A program made the translations under genes and the position numbers. A model generated the notes under the pieces. It did not search any database, was not told the origin of the DNA, and saw only the letters and a program-made list of their open reading frames with translations. Positions 1 to 6,983 of a stretch of 11,815 nt of DNA are shown piece by piece (the first letter of the stretch is position 1; every line of letters begins with the position of its first letter). The stretch is from Desulfobulbus sp. (GTDB lineage Bacteria; Desulfobacterota; Desulfobulbia; Desulfobulbales; Desulfobulbaceae): contig JAGODN010000035.1 of assembly GCA_017998195.1 (NCBI GenBank), positions 1 through 11,815 on the forward strand. The letters are read 5' to 3'.

Positions 1-190
1 CCCGCCAGGGGTATGAGCCATCTCTTCATTTGCTGCTGCCCTCATTCAGGAATTGACTCACTTGTTCACCGATGCCCCAAGAATTCGCAGACGGACAAGC
101 AACCGACCCGGGACCTGCCATGATGCTCAGCCAAGGTGGGCGCTTCCTCACTGGCACAGGGCCCCTAATCACCAAGTTGTTCAACTTTCG

Positions 191-220
191 ATCGTTCCCA
201 CGCTCCAGCGTGGGAACGAT
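191..220. repeat. REP-type palindrome (CGTTCCCACGCT family)
   Basis: Two perfect 14-bp arms (191-204 and 207-220) are separated by the two bases CC. The motif CGTTCCCACGCT..AGCGTGGGAACG matches a dispersed extragenic palindrome type common in gammaproteobacteria, often linked to REP-associated Y1 transposases (RAYTs). Related, more degenerate copies lie at 6758-6779 and 8098-8129. No RAYT gene is visible in the window. Confidence 0.8.
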
Positions 221-280
221 TGGAATATTAGGGAGTGTCCCTATTTTCTACTAGCGACCCGATATTCTTTCGGGAAATAT

Positions 281-380
281 GGAGGAAATATGGGGACTGT
301 CCCCAGTTCCCTTGGAGGAAATATGGGGACTGTCCCCAGTTCCCCCCTTGGAGGAAATATGGGGACTGTCCCCAGTTCCC
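281..380. repeat. Three tandem copies of a 31-bp repeat
   Basis: Copies lie at 281-311, 314-344 and 350-380, separated by only 2 and 5 bases. Each begins GGAGGAAATAT, holds the odd palindrome GGGGACTGTCCCC, and ends AGTTCCC. A degenerate relative, with GGGAGTGTCCC as its core, lies at about 225-248. The GGGGAC(N)GTCCCC core resembles the dispersed palindromes mobilised by Y1/RAYT transposases in proteobacteria. The spacing is far too short for CRISPR spacers. Confidence 0.85.
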
Positions 381-454
381 GCTCGGTGGTCGACCATGGT
401 GCCCACGGCGCACCCCGCAAAAAATGGCCCGCATAGCCTAACAAGACAATAAAA

Positions 455-1696
455 TCATGCAGTTGTCTTAGTCCGCACCGTTGTCTCGATCACCCGCAGC
501 ATCTCCCCGGCGAGCACGCTCCGGTCATAGCGCCGGGCCGCTTTCGGGCCGTTGTCCTGGAGGCGGCGGTACAACTCCCCATCCTCCCGCAAGCGACGCA
601 GACCGGCACACAGCGCCGCCACGTTTTCCGGCTCGAACACCAGGCCCACCTCCTCCCGTTCGACTATCCCCGCCGATTCGCCGGCAACGCCATGCAGCAC
701 CGGAATGGCCATGCCCATGCACTCGAACAGTTTGGACGGAATGACCGTGGTGAACAACTCGGTCTTCTTCAGATGGATGATGGACACATCGAGCAGCGAC
801 CAGTACCGCACCACCTCCTCCTTGGGCACCGAATCGACAAAAGTTACGTTGTCCAGCCGCTCGGCCCGGGCGCGCGCCTGCAGCGCAGCCTTGTTGGCGC
901 CGTCGCCGAGCAGCAGGAAACGATAGCCTTCGCCGTTCGGCCGGGTCTGCATCTCCCGCGCCGCATCGAGAATCGTGTCCAGCGCGTGAGCCATGCCGTG
1001 CGTACCGATATAGCCGGCCACAAATTTTCCCTGCAGACCATGCCGGGCAAGGAGCGGTTCGTCCTTGGGCCGCGGGGTGAAGCGGCTGCCATCCACGCCG
1101 TTGGTGACCACGGTGATCTTGGCCCCATCCACCCCGCGGCGGATGAGCGTGTTCCGGAACGAATGGGTCACGCTGACGATCGCATCGGCCTTCCGGTAGA
1201 GAAACAACTCCACCTTTTCCAGCAGATCGAGCACCACGGACTGCCGCATCGCGCCCACCGCGCGGATCGACTCGGGCCAGATGTCGCGCAGTTCGAAAAT
1301 CCACGGCACCCGCTTCAGGGTACCCACCAGAAAAGCCGCGCAGACGGTGAAAAACTGCGGCGAGGTGCCGATCACCACGTCCACCCGGCGCACGAACAGC
1401 GCGGCCGGTACAGCGGCGACCATGAAACTCACGTAATCGAGCACCCGCCGGGCAAAGCCTTCATTGGCGGTGATGTACGACCACACCCGGATCACGCGGA
1501 TGCCGTCCATCTCCTCGGCCTGCCACATCTTGTTGCGATAGCCGGCAAACACCTTGCCCTTCGGGAAATTCGGCGCGCAGGTGATCACCGTCGCCCGGTG
1601 GCCGGCCCGCACCCACTCGCGGCAGTGCTCGAAGGTCCGGCTGGCCGGGGCGTTGACCTCGGGCGGAAAATTATCGGTCAGAAAAAGAATGTGCAT
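455..1696 (-). CDS. WbuB-like family 4 glycosyltransferase
   Basis: A GT-B fold, GT4 family glycosyltransferase of about 413 residues, the normal length for WbuB-type enzymes. It would transfer a sugar from a nucleotide donor to a lipid-linked acceptor at the inner face of the cytoplasmic membrane. The N-terminus ILFLTDNFPPEVNAPASRT, with HCREW and APNFPKGK, is the hallmark of the WbuB group, whose E. coli member is an L-FucNAc transferase. Later landmarks are ELRDIWPESI (about 135-144), NGVDGSRF (199-206), GYIGTHG (228-234) opening the C-terminal Rossmann domain, LLLGDG and PSKLFE (320-325) in the donor-binding region. I chose the ATG at 1696 because it gives the usual family N-terminus; a GTG at 1702 overlapping the previous stop as GTGA is possible. 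It is the last gene of the polysaccharide operon, 2 bp after the heparinase stop. The sugar specificity cannot be read from the sequence. Confidence 0.92.
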   Translation of the reverse strand: MHILFLTDNFPPEVNAPASRTFEHCREWVRAGHRATVITCAPNFPKGKVFAGYRNKMWQAEEMDGIRVIRVWSYITANEGFARRVLDYVSFMVAAVPAALFVRRVDVVIGTSPQFFTVCAAFLVGTLKRVPWIFELRDIWPESIRAVGAMRQSVVLDLLEKVELFLYRKADAIVSVTHSFRNTLIRRGVDGAKITVVTNGVDGSRFTPRPKDEPLLARHGLQGKFVAGYIGTHGMAHALDTILDAAREMQTRPNGEGYRFLLLGDGANKAALQARARAERLDNVTFVDSVPKEEVVRYWSLLDVSIIHLKKTELFTTVIPSKLFECMGMAIPVLHGVAGESAGIVEREEVGLVFEPENVAALCAGLRRLREDGELYRRLQDNGPKAARRYDRSVLAGEMLRVIETTVRTKTTA

Positions 1697-1698
1697 GG

Positions 1699-3438
1699 TC
1701 ACCCATCGAATTGTTCACTTTCAGAAAGCTGCCCCCACTCCAGCCGCAGACAGCCACAAGAAAAGGGGACAGATTTATTTTTGCTCTGGTCGAAAATAAA
1801 TCTGTCCCCTTTTTTGAGTTGGATTACCAGGCATTGGTTCGCGAGGCTCTCGCCGAAGCGCGGGTGCCAGGTCGACCGCTCGAGCCGGGCCTCGCCCTCG
1901 GTCACCCGCCAACGCACCTCTCGGCCGCCCGGCAGGACAGCCACACCGCCGGCCGCGCTGTTCGCCTGCAGCACCACCTCGGGATGAAAATGGAACCTGG
2001 CCTCGGCCGAAAACCGGTCGCCGCTGACGGTGTCGGTCACGGTCAGGCCGTCGGCGTCCATCTGCCAGCAGCGCTCGTGTACCGGTCGGCCCGGCAGACG
2101 GGTGTAGCCGTCATGCGCGCCGCGAACAAGCACACCCTCCTCCGTACGCACCTCCGGTCTCAGGACCCGCGCCCGCCTGGCCACCCGAAACCCGCCCCAG
2201 ACCTCGGACGAGTCCGCATCGCCGACCACCACGGTGTTGTGCGCGGCCGTGGACCGCTGGCGCAGCCGTTCCGCGCCAAGGCCGTAACAGGAGGTGCCGG
2301 AATTGACCAGGAGCCGGTGGTGCCCGACGGACAGCTCGAAACTCAGGGTATCCGCATGGGCATGACCGGGCAGGTAATCCGGCCCGATTGGGGCCAGATC
2401 GAGCAGGGCTACCGCCTCGCCCGCATGCAGGCGCACATAGCCGCTCGGCAGCAGCCATTGTGCCGCGGGGACCGCCCTCCCCTCCTCCGCATCGCCCTGC
2501 TCCGTCTCCCCCAAACCAAGCCGCTCGGCATAGGCCTGCAGTTCGACCGGCGCAGGGGCGATGCCCAAGGCCGCATCGTTGAAAAAACCGATTTCACCGT
2601 CCGGATGACACATGGCGCCCAGCCACACCAGCATCTTCGGCACCTGCCGACCCCACTCTGCCAGCTGCGCCGCCCCCGCCTCGCCCAGCGCCTGCGGGTA
2701 ACACCCGGCGACATTGCACAGGTCGAGCAGGTCTTCCAATGCCAGGGCGTGATACATGGTGCTGCGCTCGAAATGACCGCCATCGGCCAGCACCTGTTCC
2801 GGTAGTTCACGCCCCAGGATGCCCAGCCCGGTGCGCAGCCAGCCGGCGGCCTCGCGCCCTTCGAAAAACAGCCCGGCAAACACCAGGGCCTTGGCATTGG
2901 CGAACAGGTGGTTGCCGAGCAGGTGAATCTCCAGCCGCCTGGCCAGCCAACGCGCCTGCACCGCCAGGCTGTGGACGCAGGGTTCGGGAAGAACATTGCC
3001 CGCCAGCGCCCACTTCACCCAGTTGACGATGCGCAGCGAGGTCGGGTACGGCTCCCAGCCGTTGCCTCCTGCCGACGGGTTGCGGACCACCCAGTCCACC
3101 AGCAGGGCGCGGTGCCAGTCGACACGCGCCGCGCAGTCCCGGGCGTTCAGGTCATCGAAATAGTGCTGGTTGTAGCGCCACAGCTTTTCCCGCTCCGGCC
3201 CGTCCCAGCCCACTTCCGCCAGGGCCCCCGGAACGTTCAGAAAACAGAAGGTCTCCGGACCGACCAGGCTCGGTTCGCGCCGGGCCGGTTCGCGCCACAC
3301 CTCCAGCACCGGGCGCAGCGGCGGCGCCGGGCGCAGGTCGGGGTGCGGCCGCACCAAGCGAAACCACAGCCGGCCGTAGAACTGCACCGGTCGCAAATGG
3401 CGCAGGGTGTGCCAGTACAGGCCGAGTCGTCGCCGCAC
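1699..3438 (-). CDS. Heparinase II/III family protein
   Basis: About 579 residues, the usual length for the heparinase II/III-like proteins encoded in O-antigen and EPS loci. The N-terminal alpha-toroid part carries LWRYNQHYFDDLNA (about 86-99), NGWEPYPTSLRIVNWVKW (126-143), GNHLFANAKAL (175-185) and ERSTMYHALALEDLLDL (224-240). The C-terminal beta part has the conserved GHAHADTLSFEL (358-369), LVNSGTSCYG (377-386) and RSTAAHNTVVV (395-405). Family members cleave uronic-acid polysaccharides by beta-elimination; the role of those in biosynthetic clusters is poorly defined, perhaps trimming or editing of the polymer. No clear signal peptide is seen. The start is a GTG at 3438 with GGCGGGG five bases upstream, 17 bp after the wecB stop; a TTG at 3453 is an alternative. 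The sequence open in this frame upstream of 3453 is a shadow of wecB. Oddly, residues 542-560 are encoded by a dispersed palindrome (1761-1813), so the last ~38 residues may not be native. Confidence 0.9.
   Translation of the reverse strand: MRRRLGLYWHTLRHLRPVQFYGRLWFRLVRPHPDLRPAPPLRPVLEVWREPARREPSLVGPETFCFLNVPGALAEVGWDGPEREKLWRYNQHYFDDLNARDCAARVDWHRALLVDWVVRNPSAGGNGWEPYPTSLRIVNWVKWALAGNVLPEPCVHSLAVQARWLARRLEIHLLGNHLFANAKALVFAGLFFEGREAAGWLRTGLGILGRELPEQVLADGGHFERSTMYHALALEDLLDLCNVAGCYPQALGEAGAAQLAEWGRQVPKMLVWLGAMCHPDGEIGFFNDAALGIAPAPVELQAYAERLGLGETEQGDAEEGRAVPAAQWLLPSGYVRLHAGEAVALLDLAPIGPDYLPGHAHADTLSFELSVGHHRLLVNSGTSCYGLGAERLRQRSTAAHNTVVVGDADSSEVWGGFRVARRARVLRPEVRTEEGVLVRGAHDGYTRLPGRPVHERCWQMDADGLTVTDTVSGDRFSAEARFHFHPEVVLQANSAAGGVAVLPGGREVRWRVTEGEARLERSTWHPRFGESLANQCLVIQLKKGDRFIFDQSKNKSVPFSCGCLRLEWGQLSESEQFDG
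1761..1813. repeat. Perfect palindrome inside the heparinase 3' end
   Basis: Perfect 21-bp arms (1761-1781 and 1793-1813) flank an 11-base loop. Each arm starts AAAAGGGGACAG and ends in a T-rich stretch. The GGGGACAG core is related to the repeats at 281-380 and to the dispersed GGGGACAGA..TCTGTCCCC elements of proteobacteria. It sits in frame in the heparinase gene and encodes about KKGDRFIFDQSKNKSVPFS. In the mRNA it can form a strong hairpin just upstream of the glycosyltransferase start. Confidence 0.9.
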
Positions 3439-3455
3439 AACAGCCCCGCCCAAGC

Positions 3456-4571
3456 CTACCAGCCCCTTCCGGGACCGCCGTCGACCAGCAGTCGCTCCAG
3501 GTGGGCAACGATGCGTTCGCCGGTCCGGCCGTCCCATTTTTCGGGAATCCCGCCCTTCTTCCACTGCCCCGCAAACAGCCGGGCAAAGGCGGGCGCCAGG
3601 GCCGCCGGGTCGGTGCCGATCAGTTCGTTGGTGCCCACGGTCACGGTTTCCGGCCGCTCGGTGTTGTCGCGCAGGGTCAGGCAGGGCACGCCCATCACCG
3701 TGGTCTCCTCGGTGATGCCGCCGGAATCGGTGATCACCGCCCGGGCATGGCGCACCAGGTAGTTGAATTCCAGGTACGGCTGCGGTTCGACGAGCAGCAG
3801 GTTGACGGGCACCGCGCCGAGGTCGCGCAGGGTTTTCGCGGTGCGCGGATGCACCGGGAAGACAACCGGCAGCCCGCGCGTGCCCTCGCCGATCGCGGCC
3901 AGCAGGCGGGCAAATGCCGCGCCCTCGTCCACATTGGCCGGACGGTGCAGGGTGACCACAAAATACCCGCCGGCCTGCAGTCCCAGCCGCTCCCAGAAAT
4001 CCGGCGGCCGCAGCCGCTCCAGGTTGGCCAGCAGGGTGTCGATCATGGTGTTGCCGACGAAAAAGATGCGCTCCTCGCCCACGCCGCCCCGGCGCAGGTT
4101 GTCGTTGGCCACTTCGCTGGTGGTGAAGAACCAGTTGGTGATCGCATCGGTGACCATGCGGTTGATCTCCTCGGGCATGGTCCAGTCGCCGGAACGGATG
4201 CCGCCCTCCACGTGCGCCACCGGCACGCGCAGCTTCTGGGCGGCGATGGCGCAGGCCATGGTCGAGGTCACGTCGCCCACCACCAGGCACAGGTCGCTCC
4301 TCGCCCCCAGCAGCAGCTGTTCGTAGCGGACCATGATGGCCGCGGTCTGCTCGGCCTGGGTGCCGGAGCCCACCTCCAGGTTCACATCCGGTGCGGGGAT
4401 ACCCAGCTGCACAAAAAAATCGCCCGACATGCGGGCGTCGTAGTGCTGGCCGGTGTGCACCAGCCGGTAGCACAACCGCCCCCCCGCGGCCCGGCGCACC
4501 TCCAAGGCGCGGATGATGGGGGCAATCTTCATGAAGTTCGGGCGCGCGCCCGCGATGATGTCGATCAACAT
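3456..4571 (-). CDS. wecB: UDP-N-acetylglucosamine 2-epimerase (non-hydrolysing)
   Basis: Cytoplasmic enzyme interconverting UDP-GlcNAc and UDP-ManNAc, supplying a precursor for ManNAc-type sugars of surface polysaccharides. At 371 residues it is full length. Diagnostic motifs run in order: GARPNFMKIAP (8-18), HTGQHYD (39-45), VVGDVTSTMA (97-106), HVEGGIRSGDW (120-130), PEEINR (133-138), LHRPANVD (208-215), HPRT (241-244) and TDSGGITEET (281-290). By comparison with E. coli WecB, D100, E122, E134 and H209 look like the conserved active-site residues. The ATG at 4571 overlaps the stop of the upstream oxidoreductase by 7 bp (ATGTTGA), so translation is probably coupled. The heparinase start follows 17 bp after the stop. 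The VEGGIRS variant suggests the subgroup found in O-antigen/EPS loci rather than the ECA enzyme of enterobacteria; this last point is inference. Confidence 0.95.
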   Translation of the reverse strand: MLIDIIAGARPNFMKIAPIIRALEVRRAAGGRLCYRLVHTGQHYDARMSGDFFVQLGIPAPDVNLEVGSGTQAEQTAAIMVRYEQLLLGARSDLCLVVGDVTSTMACAIAAQKLRVPVAHVEGGIRSGDWTMPEEINRMVTDAITNWFFTTSEVANDNLRRGGVGEERIFFVGNTMIDTLLANLERLRPPDFWERLGLQAGGYFVVTLHRPANVDEGAAFARLLAAIGEGTRGLPVVFPVHPRTAKTLRDLGAVPVNLLLVEPQPYLEFNYLVRHARAVITDSGGITEETTVMGVPCLTLRDNTERPETVTVGTNELIGTDPAALAPAFARLFAGQWKKGGIPEKWDGRTGERIVAHLERLLVDGGPGRGW

Positions 4572-6715
4572 GTTCCCTGCTCCACCTGTTGTGCGACTTC
4601 GATGGCCACCCGGCTCGCCTCGACCAGTTCGTCGAGCGGCACCGGCGGCACCCCGCCCTGCCGCACCGCGTCCATGAAGGCCTGCGCACAAGCCTTCTGT
4701 CCCTTGTCCTGCCGCCAGAGGTGCATCCGGCTGAAGCTCTTCCAGCCCCAACCGCGCAGACGGCGGAAGTTGTCGAGCTGCAGCACCCGGCCGGCGCAGA
4801 ACACCTCCAGCCGCTCCTTGGGAAAGCCCTTGTGACCGTTGGCCAGGTAGTGCACGGTGCCCACCGAGCCGTCGGCGAACTCCAGGGTGATGCTCACTTT
4901 GTCGTCGCGCAGGGACAGCGCCGGGTGGCGGCCCAGGGCGACGGCACTGTGGCGGACGATCGGCGCGCCGGTTAGATGACGGAGCAGGTCGATGAAATGA
5001 CAGGCCTCGCCGACGATGCGGCCGCCGCCGACCGCCTTGTCCTGGGTCCAATGGTCGGCCGGGATCTCGCCGGCGTTCACGGTCATTACCAGGTTTTTCG
5101 GTTCGGCCACGGTGCCGAGCAGCTCCCGCATGCGCACCACCTGCGGCGCGAAACGGCGGTTGAAGCCGACCATGAGCAACTGCCCGGGCCGCTGACGGGC
5201 AGCGTCCTCGATCCCGGCCAGTTCCTCCAGGGTGAGGCAGAGCGGCTTTTCGCAGAACACGTGTTTGCCGGCCTGCAGGGCGGCCAGCACCTGGCGGGCG
5301 TGGGCGTTGTGGCGGGTGGCGATGACCACCGTGTCCACCGCCGGGTCGGCCAGCATGGCCGCGCCGTCGGTGCCGGCCTCGGCAAAGCCGTATTTTTTGC
5401 CGAAATGGACCGCGCTCACCCCGCCACCGCTGATCACGGTGCGCAGGTCGGCGCCGGCCGCCTTGAAGGCCGGAATGAGCACACGGCCGGCGTAGTTGCC
5501 CGCACCGAGAAAGGCCACCCCGCCTCGACCAGCGCGTGCCGGCTGGGCGGCCAAGGCCACGGTGCGACGGGCCAGGGCAGGATCCGGCGCATCCGCATCG
5601 CCGGTCGCGGCCGGGTACTGCAGCACCATACCCAGGGTCGGGGTGTTCGATGACAGCAGCGCATAGGCCTCCTCGGCCTGCTCCAGGGCGAAGCGGTGCG
5701 ACACCAGCGGCGCCACGTCCAGCCGGCCGGCGGCCATCAGGTCGAGCACGGCCTCGAAGTTGCGCTGCTCGGTCCAGCGCACGAACCCGATCGGGTAATC
5801 CTGGCCACCCTCCTCGTAGGCCGGGTCGTAGCGCCCCGGCCCGTAGGAGCAGCTCACCTGGAAACTCAGCTCCTTCTCGTAAAAATCGGCCCGCGACAAC
5901 TCCAGCCCGGTCACGCCGATGAGCACGATGCGGCCGCGCTTGCGGCACATGGCCGCGGCCTGGTGCACCGGATCGCTGCTGCGCGTGTCCGCGGCGATGA
6001 GCACCGCATCGACGCCGCGACCGCGGGAAAAGGCCAGGGCCGCGGCCACCGGGTCTTCACCGGCGGCCGGGTTGACCACCTCGGCGCCGAAACTCCGCGC
6101 CAGTTCGAGCCGCGCCGGGGCGAAATCGATACCCAGCACCCGGCAGCCCTGGGCGCGCAGCAGCTGCACGGTGAGCAGGCCGACCAGGCCCAGGCCGGTG
6201 ACCACCACGCACTCGCCCAGGGTGGGGGCGGCCAGGCGCACCCCCTGCAGGCCGACCGCCGCCAGCACGGTACAACTCGCCTGCTCGTCGCTCACCTTGT
6301 CGGGAATGCGGGCGCACAGGTTCCTGGGTACGCACACCACCTCGGCATGCTTGCCGTTGCTCACCACCCGGTCACCCACGGACCATCCGTCCACGCCCGG
6401 CCCGACCTCGGCCACCCGGCCGACATTGCAGTAGCCAAGCGCCAGGGGCTGGTCGAGCTTGCTCAGCACCGCATCGATGGTGGCGGCCACGCCGTCGGTG
6501 CGGGCCTTGTCGAGCACCATGCGCACCTTGTCCGGCTGCTGGCGGGCCTTGTCGATCCAGCCGGCCTTGCCGAACTCCACCAGCATGCGTTCGGTGCCGG
6601 CGGAAACAAGGGAGCAGGTGGTGTGGATGAGCAGTTGACCGGCGCCCACCCGCGGCGCCGGCACCTCGGCCAGCCGGGTGGCGCCGTCTTTCAGGCTTTG
6701 CAGTATCTGTTTCAA
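4565..6715 (-). CDS. Two-domain oxidoreductase (Zn-ADH-like + Gfo/Idh/MocA)
   Basis: A 716-residue natural fusion. The N-terminal half (about 1-370) is an alcohol-dehydrogenase-like module with a GroES-like part (CSLVSAGTERM, LGYCNVGRVAEVG) and a Rossmann fold (VVTGLGLVGLLTVQLLRAQG). The C-terminal half (about 395-716) is a Gfo/Idh/MocA oxidoreductase with its own Rossmann motif (VAFLGAGNYAGRVLIPAF), the catalytic-loop signature EKPLCLTLEEL and the HFIDLLRHL segment. This architecture is typically found beside heparinase-like and WbuB-like genes in polysaccharide loci; its substrate, presumably a nucleotide or polymer-bound sugar, is not established. The start is a TTG at 6715 with AAAGGA eight bases upstream, giving the family-like N-terminus MKQILQSLKDGATRLAEVP. 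It is the first gene of the four-gene operon, preceded by 268 bp of repeat-bearing non-coding DNA that should hold the promoter. Confidence 0.9.
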   Translation of the reverse strand: MKQILQSLKDGATRLAEVPAPRVGAGQLLIHTTCSLVSAGTERMLVEFGKAGWIDKARQQPDKVRMVLDKARTDGVAATIDAVLSKLDQPLALGYCNVGRVAEVGPGVDGWSVGDRVVSNGKHAEVVCVPRNLCARIPDKVSDEQASCTVLAAVGLQGVRLAAPTLGECVVVTGLGLVGLLTVQLLRAQGCRVLGIDFAPARLELARSFGAEVVNPAAGEDPVAAALAFSRGRGVDAVLIAADTRSSDPVHQAAAMCRKRGRIVLIGVTGLELSRADFYEKELSFQVSCSYGPGRYDPAYEEGGQDYPIGFVRWTEQRNFEAVLDLMAAGRLDVAPLVSHRFALEQAEEAYALLSSNTPTLGMVLQYPAATGDADAPDPALARRTVALAAQPARAGRGGVAFLGAGNYAGRVLIPAFKAAGADLRTVISGGGVSAVHFGKKYGFAEAGTDGAAMLADPAVDTVVIATRHNAHARQVLAALQAGKHVFCEKPLCLTLEELAGIEDAARQRPGQLLMVGFNRRFAPQVVRMRELLGTVAEPKNLVMTVNAGEIPADHWTQDKAVGGGRIVGEACHFIDLLRHLTGAPIVRHSAVALGRHPALSLRDDKVSITLEFADGSVGTVHYLANGHKGFPKERLEVFCAGRVLQLDNFRRLRGWGWKSFSRMHLWRQDKGQKACAQAFMDAVRQGGVPPVPLDELVEASRVAIEVAQQVEQGTC

Positions 6716-6723
6716 ACGGAGGT

Positions 6724-6729
6724 TCCTTT
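6724..6729 (-). promoter_or_regulatory. Ribosome binding site for the TTG start at 6715
   Basis: On the minus strand AAAGGA lies eight bases before the TTG codon. No in-frame ATG close by gives the conserved N-terminus, so this site supports the TTG start of the two-domain oxidoreductase. Confidence 0.6.
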
Positions 6730-6757
6730 CTCAAATTGGGTTTCGGATTTTTACCCA

Positions 6758-6831
6758 TTTCCACGCTTCATGGTGGAAACAATCAACAGTGATCGTGCGA
6801 ATTGTTTCGCGGGCATGGCCCGCTCCTACAG
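6758..6831. repeat. Composite REP-like repeat, left of fic
   Basis: An inverted repeat TTTCCAC/GTGGAAA (6758-6764 and 6773-6779) resembles a degenerate form of the palindrome at 191-220. It is followed, 27 bases on, by TCGCGGGCATGGCCCGCTCC and then TACAG (6807-6831), very like the Pseudomonas-type REP with a GTAGGAGCGGGC core. The same two-part arrangement, in the same orientation, occurs at 8098-8196 on the other side of fic. It lies in the leader region of the polysaccharide operon. Confidence 0.7.
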
Positions 6832-6924
6832 ACGAGCACGGCCACGGCGGCAGGAGCCGGACCATGCCCTCGATGTTTTGATCTTCCTCAAATCGCGCCC
6901 TGGCGGACCCAGCCCCAACAAACA

Positions 6925-6951
6925 TGGGTAAATTTCATCGTTTTTTACCCA
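6925..6951. repeat. Hairpin-forming inverted repeat between fic and the polysaccharide operon
   Basis: Perfect 8-bp arms TGGGTAAA (6925-6932) and TTTACCCA (6944-6951) surround an 11-base loop. TACCCAT also occurs at 6752-6758 and 6976-6982 nearby. It could be a regulator-binding site for the operon starting at 6715 or a weak terminator after fic. There is no clean T-run after the stem on the minus strand, so I do not call it a terminator. Confidence 0.4.
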
Positions 6952-6983
6952 CGTTTTCCGGATATGTCCCTGTGCTACCCATA

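Larger units (their letters stand above)
1..454. other. Gene-free region with repeats
   Basis: I see no convincing gene here. Open frames on both strands between about 53 and 444 consist largely of translated repeats and show no recognisable domain. Bases 1-190 are anonymous. From 191 on the region holds a 30-bp palindrome, one degenerate and three good copies of a direct repeat, and a small CCCGA/TCGGG inverted repeat at 258-274. It lies downstream of the glycosyltransferase gene, at the end of the polysaccharide operon. Confidence 0.6.

Noticed and set aside
281..380. Possible CRISPR array
   Set aside because: Units are 31 bp but the gaps are only 2 and 5 bases, with no spacers and no cas genes in the window.
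53..436. Plus-strand 127-codon open frame, and overlapping short frames on both strands
   Set aside because: The sequence is mostly translated direct repeats (MGTVPSS-like periodicity) with no domain and no convincing ribosome binding site; open in several frames because of the repeats.
443..469. AAGACAA/TTGTCTT inverted repeat as a terminator of the polysaccharide operon
   Set aside because: Arms are only 7 bp with a 13-base loop, overlap the end of the coding sequence, and no U-run follows on the minus strand.
692..1987. Plus-strand 431-codon open frame
   Set aside because: Antisense shadow of the glycosyltransferase and heparinase genes; typical of GC-rich DNA and rich in H, R, G and P with no domain.
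3439..4689. Longer N-terminus for the heparinase gene
   Set aside because: The frame stays open upstream, but the translation there is an out-of-frame reading of wecB (R-, G- and H-rich). The native N-terminus starts near 3438.
4572..5948. Longer N-terminus for wecB
   Set aside because: The frame stays open but is a shadow of the two-domain oxidoreductase. The ATG at 4571 gives the conserved start MLIDIIAGARPN.
6925..6951. Rho-independent terminator after fic
   Set aside because: The 8-bp stem is AT-rich and lacks a following T-run in the direction of fic transcription; kept only as an inverted repeat.
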